From contig NC_092635.1 in the NCBI RefSeq assembly GCF_039555335.1, positions 47,574,052-47,638,051 on the forward strand: a stretch of DNA of 64,000 nucleotides, written 5' to 3'. Shown in pieces: positions 43,562 to 54,263 of the stretch (its first letter is position 1; the number at the start of each line of letters is the position of its first letter). A model generated the notes under the pieces. That model worked only from the letters and a program-made list of their open reading frames with translations. It did not search any database and was not told the DNA's origin. Origin of the DNA: Amphiura filiformis (Eukaryota > Echinodermata > Ophiuroidea > Amphilepidida > Amphiuridae). The position numbers were made by a program, and so were the translations under genes.

Positions 43562-46300
43562 TTATGATCCACTTAAACAAAATAAGGCAAAAAAATTTTT
43601 TGGAAAAATTATTGGAGGGGTCTTGGACCTAGCCCATTCTACTTCCCTTAAAGCATTGAAAAACATCTCAACCTGAAATATGTTTATACCACCTCTTTCA
43701 TAATCTGCAATAATGGTGTTCCGCTTCACCGCTTCCACTCTATTCCAAATAAATTTAAAAAACATAGTGTTTAATTTCTTTACAACTCTCTCAGGAAGGT
43801 CTACAACTGGAGCAATGTATGAAAGTTGTGAAGCCAACAATGTTTTCACGATCAAGTTTCTACCAACCATTGATAGGCCTCGCATCTTCCATGCACGGAT
43901 TGAACACTCGATCTTATTCATTTTATCCTCCCAATTACAAGCCAAATGATTTATTGAGATACTTGGGGAGAAATACACACCAAGGATTTTAACAGTGTTA
44001 TTTGGCGCTAATTTCCAGTTAACATTTCCGATGCCGAAATTATTATTTTTCAAGGACCCAATCCATACGGCATCACTTTTGGCATGATTTACTGAAAGAC
44101 CAGATAATCTTGAAAAGTTATCAAATACATCCATAACCGTTTTAACACATTCAGGGTCTTTTACAAAAATGGTAGTATCATCTGCAAAAGTAGAGATGCG
44201 AATTTCTTTACGCTCATAGTTCTCAAATGGTAAAGTAATACCCTGGATTTGCTTGGATTGACGAATTTTACAAGCGAGCAACTCCACACTAAGGACGAAG
44301 ATCAAAGGCGAAATCGGACAACCCTGACGTACGCCACAATTTACATCAAAGGAACTTGAGATGTGACCATTATTAATAATACAATTAGTGGTATTGGAAA
44401 AAATAACTGAAATCCATTTTCTGAACATTGAACCAAAATTCAATTTTCTGAGCGCATAAAATATAAAGTCACGTTCTATACTGTCGAATGCTTTTTTTTT
44501 TTTTTACACATCATAACACCAGGTAAATTATTATTATCAACATATCTTAAAACATCTTCAATAAGGCGGATATTTTCGTGTATACTTCTACCCTTAACAA
44601 AACCATTCTGATCAGTATTCACAACAGACTGAAGAATGTTTTTAATACGAGCAGCCAATGCTTTAGTGGCTATCTTATAATCAATATTCAACAAAGCAAT
44701 TGGACGCCAGTTATTAAGGGAATCCTGGGAAGCCCTTTACCTTTATGAATGAGGGAAATTATGCCACGATTCTGACAGGTGGTAAGTGACCCAGAAAGAT
44801 ACGCATCATTAAGCGCCGTAACAACAATGGGACCACTCTTTGGCCAAAAGTGCTGATAGAACTCTACCGTGAGACCATCATAGCCAGGGATTTTATTTTT
44901 AGCCATAGAATTGAGCGCGCCTACACATTCTTCTGCTGTCAAGATACCCTCACAGCTTTCACTCTGTTCATTAGTCAGAGTAGGAAAAATTGAAACTAGA
45001 AAAAACTCATCCAATTCTATTTCAGACACATCAACTTTGCTTTTAAACAAATCAGAAAAATAGACAACCTCTTCATTTAAAATAACAGATTGATCAGTTG
45101 TCATCACACCATTACTACACTGAAGTTTGTTGATTGACTTCTTAGAAGCATTTTTTTTCTCCAAATTCAGAAAATATTTAGTACATTTCTCACCTTCTTC
45201 AATCCATTTCTCTTTAGATCTTATTTGTAACCCTTTCATAAAATGACTGTACATAACTTCATACTCCAGTTTACAAGCATTATACTGCAATTTCAGGTTC
45301 TCATCATCCGTCTGATTGATGCAATTTTCATAAAGCTTTTGTAGTTTACATTCAATTTGCTTTAGCGCACTCATCCTCTGCTTTTGTGAGCCTTTTGCAA
45401 AATCAATTGTAAAACACCGGATTTTAGTTTTACATAAGTCCCAGAAATGTTTAGGGGACAATACATCACCATAATCAACAACACATTCATCAATAAGTTT
45501 GTTAATGCCATGGTCGTAATCAGAATTTTGTAACCATGTATTGTTCAGTTTCCAATAACCATTACCTTTCACAATATCATTGTGACAAATAGTTAAAAAT
45601 ACAGCTAAATGGTCTGATCTAGGTGCAGATATGATATCAATTTTTCTCACTGTGTGCTCAATAGCATTAGGAATAAACCAATAGTCAAGTGTGCACTTAA
45701 CTGGAGGAGATTTTTGTGCCCAGGTGAATCTTTTTTATCACCATTTCTTAGCCTCCAAATATCATTTAACTCATAATCATCCAACATTGTTTTAATAATA
45801 TCAGAACAAGCACGATTTGGAATATTACCACCTATTTTGTCTAACAGTGGGTTCAGGACAGTGTTGAAATCACCACCCAAAATTGTGTGACCCCCTACAC
45901 TGTATTTATCAATAATATTGCGCACATGCTCAAAGAATAATTTTCTATCTGGAATATCATTAGGTGCATACACATTCCACAAATTGTAATTGACATCATT
46001 AATAGAAAGTTTTATACCAAGTATTCTACCTTCATTATCAGCATAGATTTTTTCAACATCAGTTGGTAAATCAAATTTATTAGAAATACCAATCAAAATA
46101 CCTTTACTATGATTTGTACCTGTACTACTATAAAAGGTACCATTGTATTCTTTTTCCCAGGTATCAATATCATTTTGACAGCAATAGACTTCCTGTAGAA
46201 AACAGACATCACATTGTTTGGTGTTCAACCAGTGAAAAATGGTCTTGCGTTTTTTCTGGTTTCGCAAACCACGAACATTAAATGTAACAAGATTAAACAT
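43562..46300 (-). pseudogene. Tx1/L1-like ORF2: endonuclease and reverse transcriptase, frameshifted
   Basis: Piece 1 (46300 to ~45735) is an APE-type endonuclease: LVTFNVRGL, FLQEVYC (catalytic Glu), NVYAPND, LGGDFNTVL. A shift at the A-run near 45735 restores FTWAQKSPP, LDYWFIPN and then SAPRSDHLAV (SDH motif). Piece 2 (to 44688) carries RSKEKWIEEGEKCTKYFLN and NKIPGYDGLTVEFYQ. A shift near 44730 leads to NWRPIALLNIDYKIATKALA and NGFVKGRSIHENI. Near 44490-44506 a long T-run (poly-Lys) replaces the residues before KAFDSIERDF (motif A). Piece 4 has GVRQGCPISPLIFVLS (motif B) and FADDTTIFV (motif C). At least three frame breaks. Confidence 0.85.
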
Positions 46301-46367
46301 GATAAATGCATAAAAATATTGAGTTCATCAGTAAAAAACAAACATTCAAACATAATATTGTGAAAAA

Positions 46368-47726
46368 CTACTGTACAGAGGAGTTTCCTGGTTCTGTGCA
46401 GGCACTTTCCTGAATTTTACTTGAACTAGGAACCCCCTTATCCTCCTGCGATAACCGTTCGCGCCTGTCTCTTTTATCCGGTTGTTTAGAGTCTGCTGAT
46501 GCCGGAGACAGGTTTTTACGTTTATTTGAGGCAAGCGTTTGCGAGGCCGTAGGCCTACCGTAGTCTTTCATTGAGGATTGCCTCGTTTTATTTGATATAC
46601 CAGCTGTGGTATTAGGAGGAGGGTTCTTTTTATTTACCGGTACTTTTGATTTCTTTTTACCACCTTTCTTCTTAGGTTTAGTATTTTGCTCAGACAACGA
46701 TGGGAAATCATCTTCATTTTCCTCGCTTACAACATCAAAGTTCAGTAGGGCCTTTACCTTGTTCAAAAGTTCTGGCGATTTACTGCTATCATGCTGCAGA
46801 CAGTGGTCGATCAGCTCTTGCGCTAACGCTGAAGCTTCTGCTACTTTGTCGCCTTTACCAGCAGGTCTTGTTGCTTTTGGAGTTTGCAGGTCTTGATCTT
46901 GATCAACAGCACCGCTACATTCAAAACTCTTGTGTCCATAATTGGAACATTTGAAACATTTAGGACCCTTTGCCAGGTCTGGACATCGCTGCTTCACATG
47001 ACCTACAACACCACAATGGTAACATTTTGGCTTGGGCTTCACAGGGCACGATGATATGGTGTGACCTGTACCATGGCAATATCTGCAATTGGCCTTGGTT
47101 TGTCCATTATAATATAGGACAACTTCTACATCAGTCAAAGATTTTGGATCTAATGGATCTGGTATCGCCATCTTTGAATATCTGGGTTGTTCTTCAAGTA
47201 TCTTGCTAACAAAACAGTATCTATGTCCAGTTAACAGGTGTGCAAATTCATTGTTATCACCTTTTTCTTTACTCTTATGGCGAAAGATAGGGCTAGCGAG
47301 GGTAGCAAAACCACCAACCCAACTTTCAACCTCAGCATCAGGAACATTCTGTGGAATGCCGTGAATACTTAGTCTTATATTGTTAGCTTTCTTGGGGTGT
47401 GCAGACTGGGCGGCAGAAAAATCTGATATTTGAAGTGATTTCTCTTTCAATTCCACACTGCCAGCAGCTAATACACGGGCTTTGGCTTGAATAGATCTGA
47501 GGTTGACAATCCAAAACGGCTGTGCACCTGACATGTATTGCACCCCTAAAATGTCTTTAGCACTTAAGAAACCACCTTCTTCTGTATTAGCGGCGGCAAG
47601 TATAGCCGAAGCTACCTCGCATTCACTCACACGTATAAAGCGTGGTATATTGATACGCACCCATAGTTTAATGTCTTTTATCAAGTCAGCTGTGTCACTG
47701 TTCGTTGTACTTACGGTCGGCGCCAT
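46368..47726 (-). CDS. Tx1/L1-like LINE ORF1 protein with three zinc knuckles, intact
   Basis: About 452 residues from the MAPTVSTTN start (47726); a longer frame opens upstream at 47813 but that Met is probably in the 5' UTR. RNA-binding protein of the retrotransposon particle. Three CX2CX4HX4C knuckles follow each other: CRYCHGTGHTISSC, CYHCGVVGHVKQRC and CFKCSNYGHKSFEC. Upstream is an ~200-residue domain with LSIHGIPQNVPDAEVESWVG (RRM-like spacing), downstream a Lys/Pro/Ser-rich tail. No internal stop, in contrast to the broken ORF2 that starts 67 bp later. Confidence 0.85.
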   Translation of the reverse strand: MAPTVSTTNSDTADLIKDIKLWVRINIPRFIRVSECEVASAILAAANTEEGGFLSAKDILGVQYMSGAQPFWIVNLRSIQAKARVLAAGSVELKEKSLQISDFSAAQSAHPKKANNIRLSIHGIPQNVPDAEVESWVGGFATLASPIFRHKSKEKGDNNEFAHLLTGHRYCFVSKILEEQPRYSKMAIPDPLDPKSLTDVEVVLYYNGQTKANCRYCHGTGHTISSCPVKPKPKCYHCGVVGHVKQRCPDLAKGPKCFKCSNYGHKSFECSGAVDQDQDLQTPKATRPAGKGDKVAEASALAQELIDHCLQHDSSKSPELLNKVKALLNFDVVSEENEDDFPSLSEQNTKPKKKGGKKKSKVPVNKKNPPPNTTAGISNKTRQSSMKDYGRPTASQTLASNKRKNLSPASADSKQPDKRDRRERLSQEDKGVPSSSKIQESACTEPGNSSVQ

Positions 47727-47815
47727 ATTTAAATTGACAGTATAGCGATGACACCACACACGATAAAATCCCAAAATATCTCGTAAATCCTTGACTTGGA
47801 AAAGTAAACACAATG

Positions 47816-48020
47816 TTCACTGAACTCTATACTAGGTTAGGTGCTAGAGCAGCAAATGTTTTGGGGTTTCTTCAGGTATTCTTTCTCAAAGTGCCATTGG
47901 ACTTAATTTGTAAATCAATTCATACGTTATACCTAACTCATTTTGGTAAATCTTTTTATAACATTGTAATTTCTTCATACTTTTTAATATTCTTAAGTTC
48001 AAAATTACACCCTTCTATTG
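47816..48020. other. Short interval with no gene
   Basis: No supported feature. Confidence 0.5.
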
Positions 48021-48022
48021 CC

Positions 48023-48100
48023 TGACCCGTTAGCTCAGTCGGTAGAGGGTGCGCCTTGAATGATGAATGGTACTTGTTCGAATCTTGATTTCTGCCCCCA
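48023..48100 (+). tRNA. tRNA-like sequence (probable SINE head or pseudogene)
   Basis: GACCCGTTAGCTCAGTCGGT, AGAG is a clean A box/D arm; TTGTTCGAATCTTG is a B box about 35 bases later. Anticodon arm and acceptor pairing are poor. A T-rich tail follows at ~48168. Confidence 0.4.
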
Positions 48101-48414
48101 CTTTCATGTGAAGAAGGGTCAAGAAATGTTTTTGGATTTTGTCCCCATTTTACGAACGAATATTGTGAATTTTTTTTTTATTTAATTTTAATTTTCTTAT
48201 TTTTTTTTAGATAAATAGGCACTTCGAACAAACGGCAACAAAAACCGCTGACAAAATTTGCTCCACCTGCTACCTATCAATGCGTGATATATTCCACTAC
48301 ATTTAACAGTTAAATGACCTTTGAAAAGTAGAACGGCCTCAATGTTTCAAATTGTGTAACTGCATTACTTTATTCATTTATACATTATAAATGATCAGCT
48401 ATTTTTTTTTCTTA

Positions 48415-48490
48415 AAAGGATCGAACCCAAGTAGATCAGACCATTGATCATATAACTAGCAGACCACGAAGTAGTTACGTAACTCCGTGA
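48415..48490 (-). tRNA. Weak tRNA-like sequence
   Basis: On the minus strand TTGGGTTCGATCC is a good B box; the upstream CGTGGTCTGCTAGTTATATG is a poor A box. Low confidence. Confidence 0.2.
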
Positions 48491-48859
48491 TGGTATCGGA
48501 ACCAAGTACTGTTTGTAGCTGTTTGTATGGCGATCATTACGATCACGCTAATTTGGTATGCCTTTTTTGTGTACTGATTGTTTCGATCGTGGTTCATTAC
48601 TTATAGCGCGTGATTCCGTTGACATAGTAACATTACGTAACTTCGATACCGGGTTTCGATACTGAATAGTTGTTGAGTGCACATAATATGGAAAGCCATT
48701 GGGGTATTGTGTGCCTTCCAAAGCGCCTTATAACATGTTATCATTGTGTTGTGGAATCCTAGCCAGTATTCAATGATAGCTATAGAGGCCTTGCGTTTAT
48801 CGATTGGCTCCAAACAAAGGATTTGAACCGGTTTCTTTACCGTAATCATGGCGCAGTGC
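48491..48859. other. Interval with no gene
   Basis: Short near-palindromic words around ATCGTGxTTCATTAC; nothing supported. Confidence 0.4.
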
Positions 48860-49540
48860 AGTCCATTCAATCAAATGTTGTCATCAACCTATTTGATCGT
48901 AGTGCATTTTGTTATGTGTGTGAGACGAACTGTCGCGGTAGATGCAATCATGCTTTTGTTGAATGCATTTGAGTAGTCCGCCATATTTACGATATGATAC
49001 GTCATATGCACACCCTCTATTCAGTTGGTCGTTGTATGATTTTGTTCGTTCACTCATTCAAATTTTATTTATATCATTTGAAGACTGAGCCTATTATGAT
49101 AGATCCTCTGTGGAACAGTTTCAAACAAATATAGCTAGGGATTATTTGGGCAGAGGTTATCTTTTGAATCCTCTTAGAGGGCTATCATTTTTTTCGGAAG
49201 GGGGGTCCCAAATTTACAAAAAGTCTGCGTCAATAAAATTGCGCACCCCCTATTTCGGCAACAAAAATTTTATGATCCCAAACCCCAAAATTGTATTGAA
49301 TTGGTCATAAAACATTTTATGACCCCCTCCTATTATTCTTTCCAAGACTTTATGACCCCCGTATATTTGGGACCCCCCTTTCGAATAAAATGATATACCT
49401 CTTATGACCACTGATGCATAGGCAAGGACACTCGCCCGAATTGAAAGACTTGTCGCACGCGACAGTTCGTCTCACACACATAACAAATGCCTATACAATC
49501 AAATAGGTTCATTACAACATTTGATTGAATGGATTGAGTT
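48860..49540. mobile_element. TIR element with ~85-bp arms, hosting another MITE
   Basis: Left arm 48861-48945 (GTCCATTCAATCAAATGTTG, CCTATTTGAT, TTGTTATGTGTGTGAGACGA, ACTGTCGCG) is mirrored at 49455-49540. A Harbinger-type MITE (49172-49416) lies inside. Without it the element is ~435 bp. No ORF. Confidence 0.75.
49172..49416. mobile_element. Harbinger-type MITE (GGGCTGTCATTTTCTTCGG family), copy 4, nested
   Basis: TTA + GAGGGCTATCATTTTTTTCG on the left, CGAATAAAATGATATACCTC + TTA on the right. Interior has TTTTATGA(C/T)CCC three times, as in copy 3. Confidence 0.75.
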
Positions 49541-49717
49541 GCTCTAAAATGAAACGATAAAAACAAAGAATCATGAAAAAAGACACATACAAGATAAAAT
49601 AATAAAATTATATAAACAATGTTAAAGATAAAATCAAGAAAATAGAGAATAAAATTTCCTCAAATCAGAAAAAAACAAACATTGACAGACATCATAATCT
49701 GTCAGAAATTACAGCAT

Positions 49718-49805
49718 GAGATTCGAACCATCAATCCTCTCCACAAGTTCTCTTTATCCTCGCACTATAGTCTAATGCTCTGCTCACTGGGCCACAACGT
49801 ATCAG
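49718..49805 (-). tRNA. tRNA-like sequence (probable SINE head or pseudogene)
   Basis: Minus strand: GTGGCCCAGTGAGCAGAGCA (D arm/A box), then ATGGTTCGAATCTC (B box) with a class II-like spacing. It lies ~80-165 bp downstream, on the same strand, of the ACCGTAAACGTTCGCC-type repeat. Confidence 0.4.
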
Positions 49806-49884
49806 GTGAATGATTACCGCATTATCATGAACAAGTTTGTTCGATCTTGTTCATAATTGTATGTGTCGATAGGTTTCCCCCTTT

Positions 49885-49995
49885 AACTACACGTACCCTT
49901 AATGATCAGTGATAATAGTCGGCTTTTACAGGGATGGCGCTCTCTCATTTCCATGTACTCTATAGCGCCATTAGGCGAACGTTTACGGTATATCG
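49885..49995 (-). repeat. Dispersed repeat (ACCGTAAACGTTCGCCTAAT family), copy 2
   Basis: Reverse-complement match to 25785-25895 (ACCGTAAACGTTCGCCTAAT, GGCGCTAT, GAGAGCGCCATCCCTGTAAA, GGGTACGTGTAGTTAAA). Confidence 0.75.
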
Positions 49996-50270
49996 CATCT
50001 GCACATTAAAGATACATAACACTTCTGGAAATGTTTTAGATTTATATAAATATGATAAAGTTTAAATCAGTACCTTTTACAAATGGGACCAAGTTGCAAA
50101 AAGTGAGCCGAGGTGGGTTTTTTTAAACTTGATGATTTCTTTACGTTGTCAACGTTTTGTTGGTAGATAGACCATTACCAGATATAACGGGCGTGCGGTG
50201 CTGTTTATGACCCATGTGAGATCCCGATAGAAACGGCAAAGCAACGAACATTCTCCCCGGGACATTCTCA
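49996..50270. other. Short interval with no gene
   Basis: No supported feature. Confidence 0.5.
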
Positions 50271-51230
50271 CCCTTTATGCGCCTGTCACACTACACAGAA
50301 TAGGTCTTCAATACAAGAAACGGATGGTATTTTAGTAAATCCGTTGTTGTTCGTCAATGATCGTTTTATGTTCTTTTTATGTTCTTCTATCATCCGCCAA
50401 ATGCGTTTCGTGTTAGGCGATGTTCGTTAAGTCCGTCGGCAAGTTTGAAACGGAGTGTACCGAATACACATGTTCGGTATTTATCCGATGTGTGTTCGTA
50501 TGGTGCTGCATATTGCCGGAGTTTGTTCGCTCTCCTTTCGTTCATGTTCGTTCTTTGTTCGTTGCACTCGGCCCGTGTTCGTTGCAAATACGTTCCTGTG
50601 AGGCCTTCACCACCGGATAGCATATTTTTGCATTCGGTGATGCACGTTGACCCAGACCGTGTTAGTGTCACACTACACCGGATCGGTCTTCCGTATAAGA
50701 AACGGATGGTATTTTAGCAAATCCGTTAGTGTTCGTTAATGTTCGTTTTATGTTCTTCATATGTCCTGCTATTATCCGCCAAATGCGTTTCGTGTTAGGT
50801 GATGTTTGTTTAGTCCGTCGGCAATACGTTTCAAGTTTTGTACCTATTATCTAATAGGTCTGTCACACTACGACGGACAGGATCAACGTACATCACCGAA
50901 TACAAAAATATTTTATTCGGTGGAAAAATCACCAGTCCGGCAGAAGATTCGGTGGGATTTTGGGTCCGATTCCCGTTCGTCTCTCTATGCGTTGTGGCCG
51001 CTAATAATCCTGCAGGCGTCTTATATTCGATCGTTCAACGTCCGACAAATGACCGGATTTGGGGTTCAACGTCCGACAAATGTCCGGATTTGGGGGTCCG
51101 ATTCCCGTTCGTCTCTCTATGCGTTGTGGCCGCTAATAATCCTGCAGGCGTTTTATATTCAATCGTTCAACGTCCGACAAATGACCGGCGAATCCGTGGC
51201 ATGTGGCACCAACAGAGACGTCCACCCTAT
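50271..51230. repeat. Composite direct and inverted repeats (MITE cluster)
   Basis: A ~150-bp block starting AAGAAACGGATGGTATTTTA at 50315 is repeated at 50697 (period 382), including CATCCGCCAAATGCGTTTCG-like text. CATATTTTTGxATTCGGTGA at ~50621 is inverted at ~50905. A 132-bp direct duplication (GGGTCCGATTCCCGTTCGTC at 50962 and 51094) follows, with GTCCGACAAATGACCGG words. Long ORFs here (50379-50717, 50806-51318) arise from the repeats. Confidence 0.75.
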
Positions 51231-51319
51231 CAGAAAAGTGGGGGAGGAGAGGGTGTTTGAGAGGGTTTTTGACCCCTTAGAGGCAGTGACGTATAGCAAG
51301 CACCTTTTCAGAGAGTGAA

Positions 51320-52800
51320 CAAAGTGGGGAAAGACAACTTTTAAGGGGGAAAACTGTCACGAAAATGGTCAAATATTGGCTAATAAGTACAAAAGGGCTA
51401 CAAATCTGATATATCAGGGCAACCAGCGTCCGGGGGCAATAGAGGTGAGAAACCTTTGGACAATGAAGGCCCAATTGAAGCCATTTGTCATTTTTTGGAT
51501 CAATTTAGCACTATTATTGTGTACTATTTTAGTTTGAAACAGCCGCAAATTGGTGAAACGAAAGCCTAATTGAAGCCATTGAAAAGTTTTCACCATTATT
51601 TTATAATATAAACAATTGTTTTAAAAATAACACGTGGATGTCCATAGCAGAAGCAAAAAGGAAGACTTGTCCATTTTTCAAAATAATTTACATTATTAGG
51701 CCTAGGCCTATTGTGTAAAAATTTAGTTTTAAAAATGGAAGAGTGATAGGGGCGAGGGAGAGAACAAGGGGAACCTATTCATCGAAAGTATGACACATGA
51801 AATGCTATTAAGATAAGAAACACCAGATGGCTCACTATTGTTTGAACTGAATCAAGCCTAAAGTATGTCAGACATGGGAAGGGTGAGGCAGAATCATAGT
51901 GAAAATGCATTGTGCAACACATGTCAACCAGACAGTTCGTTTTCAAAACATATTTTAGAACCCCGATTAAAAATTCATTTTTAGGCCTATACCATGATTA
52001 CAATTAGTATTAATATTATTCATCTAACTACTCTTCACATGACTGTGTTGAAATATGAATATAATTCAGAGTATGTACTCTTTTTACGGTATAACAGATA
52101 ATATAATTATATTATCCTAGAACTACGAAGGACAGGTTGCACAACCCCTAATGTTTTTCATCCGTCATAAAAAAACGCCCAAACAACCTAAGCTAATCGT
52201 AGATCTATCCTTTGCGATCAGATACAATATTTAGCCCAGCGCCTTACCCGGGGTAAGGCAGGCTATCAAATATGACCATAGAGGGGGGAAGCCATTGGTA
52301 TATGCAGTAAAATGCATGATATTCATTTCACTCTTGTAAAATTATTCCAAGAGCTACTGAGTTTTTATTTGTTAGTTAGGTTGAAATAGTCATTTCATTT
52401 TATATTTAGGAGAGAAAGAAAATTTGGTGAATATCGCATGTTGGTAGAATTTATAGCCGAAAGTCAAGTTTGCCTATACTTTTGTATATAGCCAGAATTT
52501 GCATGGGCGTTTTCACATTATGACGTCATAGCAAGATAAAGTTTGTACTTATTTTGGTATCAGCATTTATAACAGCTGCGTTACTTTTTGTGCAGACTTT
52601 ATAACAGCATAATACGTTTATAATTGAAAATCAAGCTAGGGGTTGCAACAAATATGGCTCAGTAGTAGGGTTATACCATGACACACTTTAAAAACAAACG
52701 TGTAGGTAAAAACAACAGATGTTGCTAAGTCTCTATTCGCTTCCATTAGCATGACTTTGTTCAGAACACACAGTTATTATCATGATTCAAGTATTATCGA
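51320..52800. other. Interval with no gene; one perfect 19-bp palindrome
   Basis: GCCTTACCCGGGGTAAGGC at 52241-52259. Otherwise AT-rich and unassigned. Confidence 0.5.
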
Positions 52801-52801
52801 C

Positions 52802-53003
52802 ATTAAGTTTTCCATTCGCAGAGCTATGCGGAATATTATTTAGATGGCTTCCAATATAAAGTATTGCAAGATAAGGTACTAGACGATAAAGTTACGGCAC
52901 CGGGAACTGGTTCCCGATTATTGTCTAGCATGCGATCTCATTAGTTTACATCTGGAGAACCATCTAAATACTATTCCGCATGCGGTGAGCATTGGAAACT
53001 TAA
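52802..53003. mobile_element. Foldback MITE, ~200 bp
   Basis: ATTAAGTTTTCCATTC, GCGGAATATTATTTAGATGG on the left is mirrored on the right (CCATCTAAATACTATTCCGC, then GGAAACTTAAT). An inner stem CGGGAACTGGTTCCCG lies at the centre. Confidence 0.7.
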
Positions 53004-53267
53004 TCTCGATATTTCCAAACCTATTGTTTGCCAATTAATGAGGCACATGTTACCATCTCTTTCTGCGTCGGCATGGCTTTTTGTGATACTCAATTATATT
53101 TGCCAGTTAATGGGTTAAATGTTACTAAATGTTGCATCTGTATCATAGTATTGTTTCCCGCTCCTTTGTCAGCATAGAAGACTGTCACGACAATATGTTT
53201 TTTTCCCAGCTCATTTGGCTTGACTGCAACAGTCAATTTGTGAATCCTGTATTCACTTGATATACCG
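53004..53267. other. Short interval with no gene
   Basis: No supported feature. Confidence 0.5.
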
Positions 53268-53325
53268 TATGTGACGTGTCATGTCAAAAGGAGGCACTTT
53301 TGGGCAGGTTATCAATTTTGAAAAA
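53268..53325 (+). mobile_element. Solo left end of the TA-flanked MITE
   Basis: TA + TGTGACGTGTCATGTCAAAA, GGAGGCACTTTTGGGCAGG, as at 9553. No matching right end found downstream. Confidence 0.7.
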
Positions 53326-53768
53326 CGAATAAAAGACGTATAAAGTTGTTCTCTAAAACCAAGTTTTCTCAGCAATTAAATATCGCAGTGCAAGAAATGT
53401 TGGTGCGTTGGATGTAGATTTACATTATTTTTGTGTGTTTATACACTTTTTTAGAGTCCGTTTGCAAATTCTTTGTTTATATCCCTTTTACACACCATGC
53501 AAATGAGACCAAAAACGCATTCCATGCTATTTTTTTTCCAAATGTGTGCCCCGTATAAAACCACACCGAGTGATTGCTTTCTCCTTTTTTGTATTGTGCT
53601 ACAAACCGATCAAAGAAATAATGCCACCATTAATTAGAACTAATTATATCCTTCATTAATATATTCTCGTTCATTAATTGGTTAAACGAGTATCATGTGA
53701 CCAAAAATAGTTTTGCTATTTTGCAAAGCAGTCAAAAAGCCGACTCAAAGTACTATCTCCCCGGGATA
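53326..53768. other. Interval with no gene
   Basis: No supported feature. Confidence 0.5.
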
Positions 53769-54108
53769 TATTTTTTGTTATATACCTCATATATAGATTC
53801 CTGTCATCTGATTGGTTAAAAGTGCAGTCATTGAATTAGCTATGCCCTCCTTTTAAAGAATTACGTAAAAACTGAACTATTCCCCGGGCAATCGTCTTTT
53901 AAAAAGACTTTTCCCCGGGCATAGTCATTTTCACATCATCGGTGTGCGTCCCGATCAAACTCTACGCGCGCGATGGTGTGTTCGCATTACGCACGCGGCG
54001 CCAACGCGCTACCTGCCAGTTGCGGTGACGCGACAGGTTTATAGGCAATAGGCCTTTTAACCAATCAGATGACAAAATCTATATTAATGAGGTATATAAA
54101 ACAAATAT
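53769..54108. mobile_element. TIR element with ~50-bp inverted ends
   Basis: TTTTAACCAATCAGATGACA, then ATCTATATxAATGAGGTATA is present inverted at 53769-53822 and direct at 54055-54108. The centre has two TTCCCCGGGCA words (53880, 53911) and CG-rich words around 53960-54035. Its right end doubles as the leader of the adjacent hairpin. Confidence 0.65.
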
Positions 54109-54263
54109 TGACTGCTTTATTCGGATCATGGTTAACATTATAGGCCCGCGGTGATCTCAAAACCATGCTATGACCCTCGGCTGCGCCTCGGGTCATAGCA
54201 TGGTTTTGAGATCACCTTGGGCCTATAATTTTAACCATGCCCCTCATAGCAGTCAATATTTGT
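54101..54263. mobile_element. Long hairpin element A
   Basis: ACAAATATTGACTGCT ... AGCAGTCAATATTTGT tips; ~70-bp arms pair almost fully (GGTGATCTCAAAACCATGCT, ATGACCC and complement) around a 13-base loop. Downstream of the TTTTAACCAAT leader. Confidence 0.8.

Larger units (their letters stand above)
43562..47815 (-). mobile_element. Tx1/L1-like LINE lacking its 3' end
   Basis: Minus-strand order ORF1 (47726-46368), 67-bp gap, ORF2 (46300-43562). ORF2 stops after the RT thumb; the C-terminal domain, 3' UTR and tail are absent. The 5' border lies near 47815. Loss of the 3' rather than the 5' end is not the usual product of target-primed reverse transcription. Confidence 0.8.

Noticed and set aside
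50806-51318. 170-codon and 140-codon overlapping ORFs
   Set aside because: Created by a 132-bp tandem duplication; the repeated peptide blocks carry no known motif.
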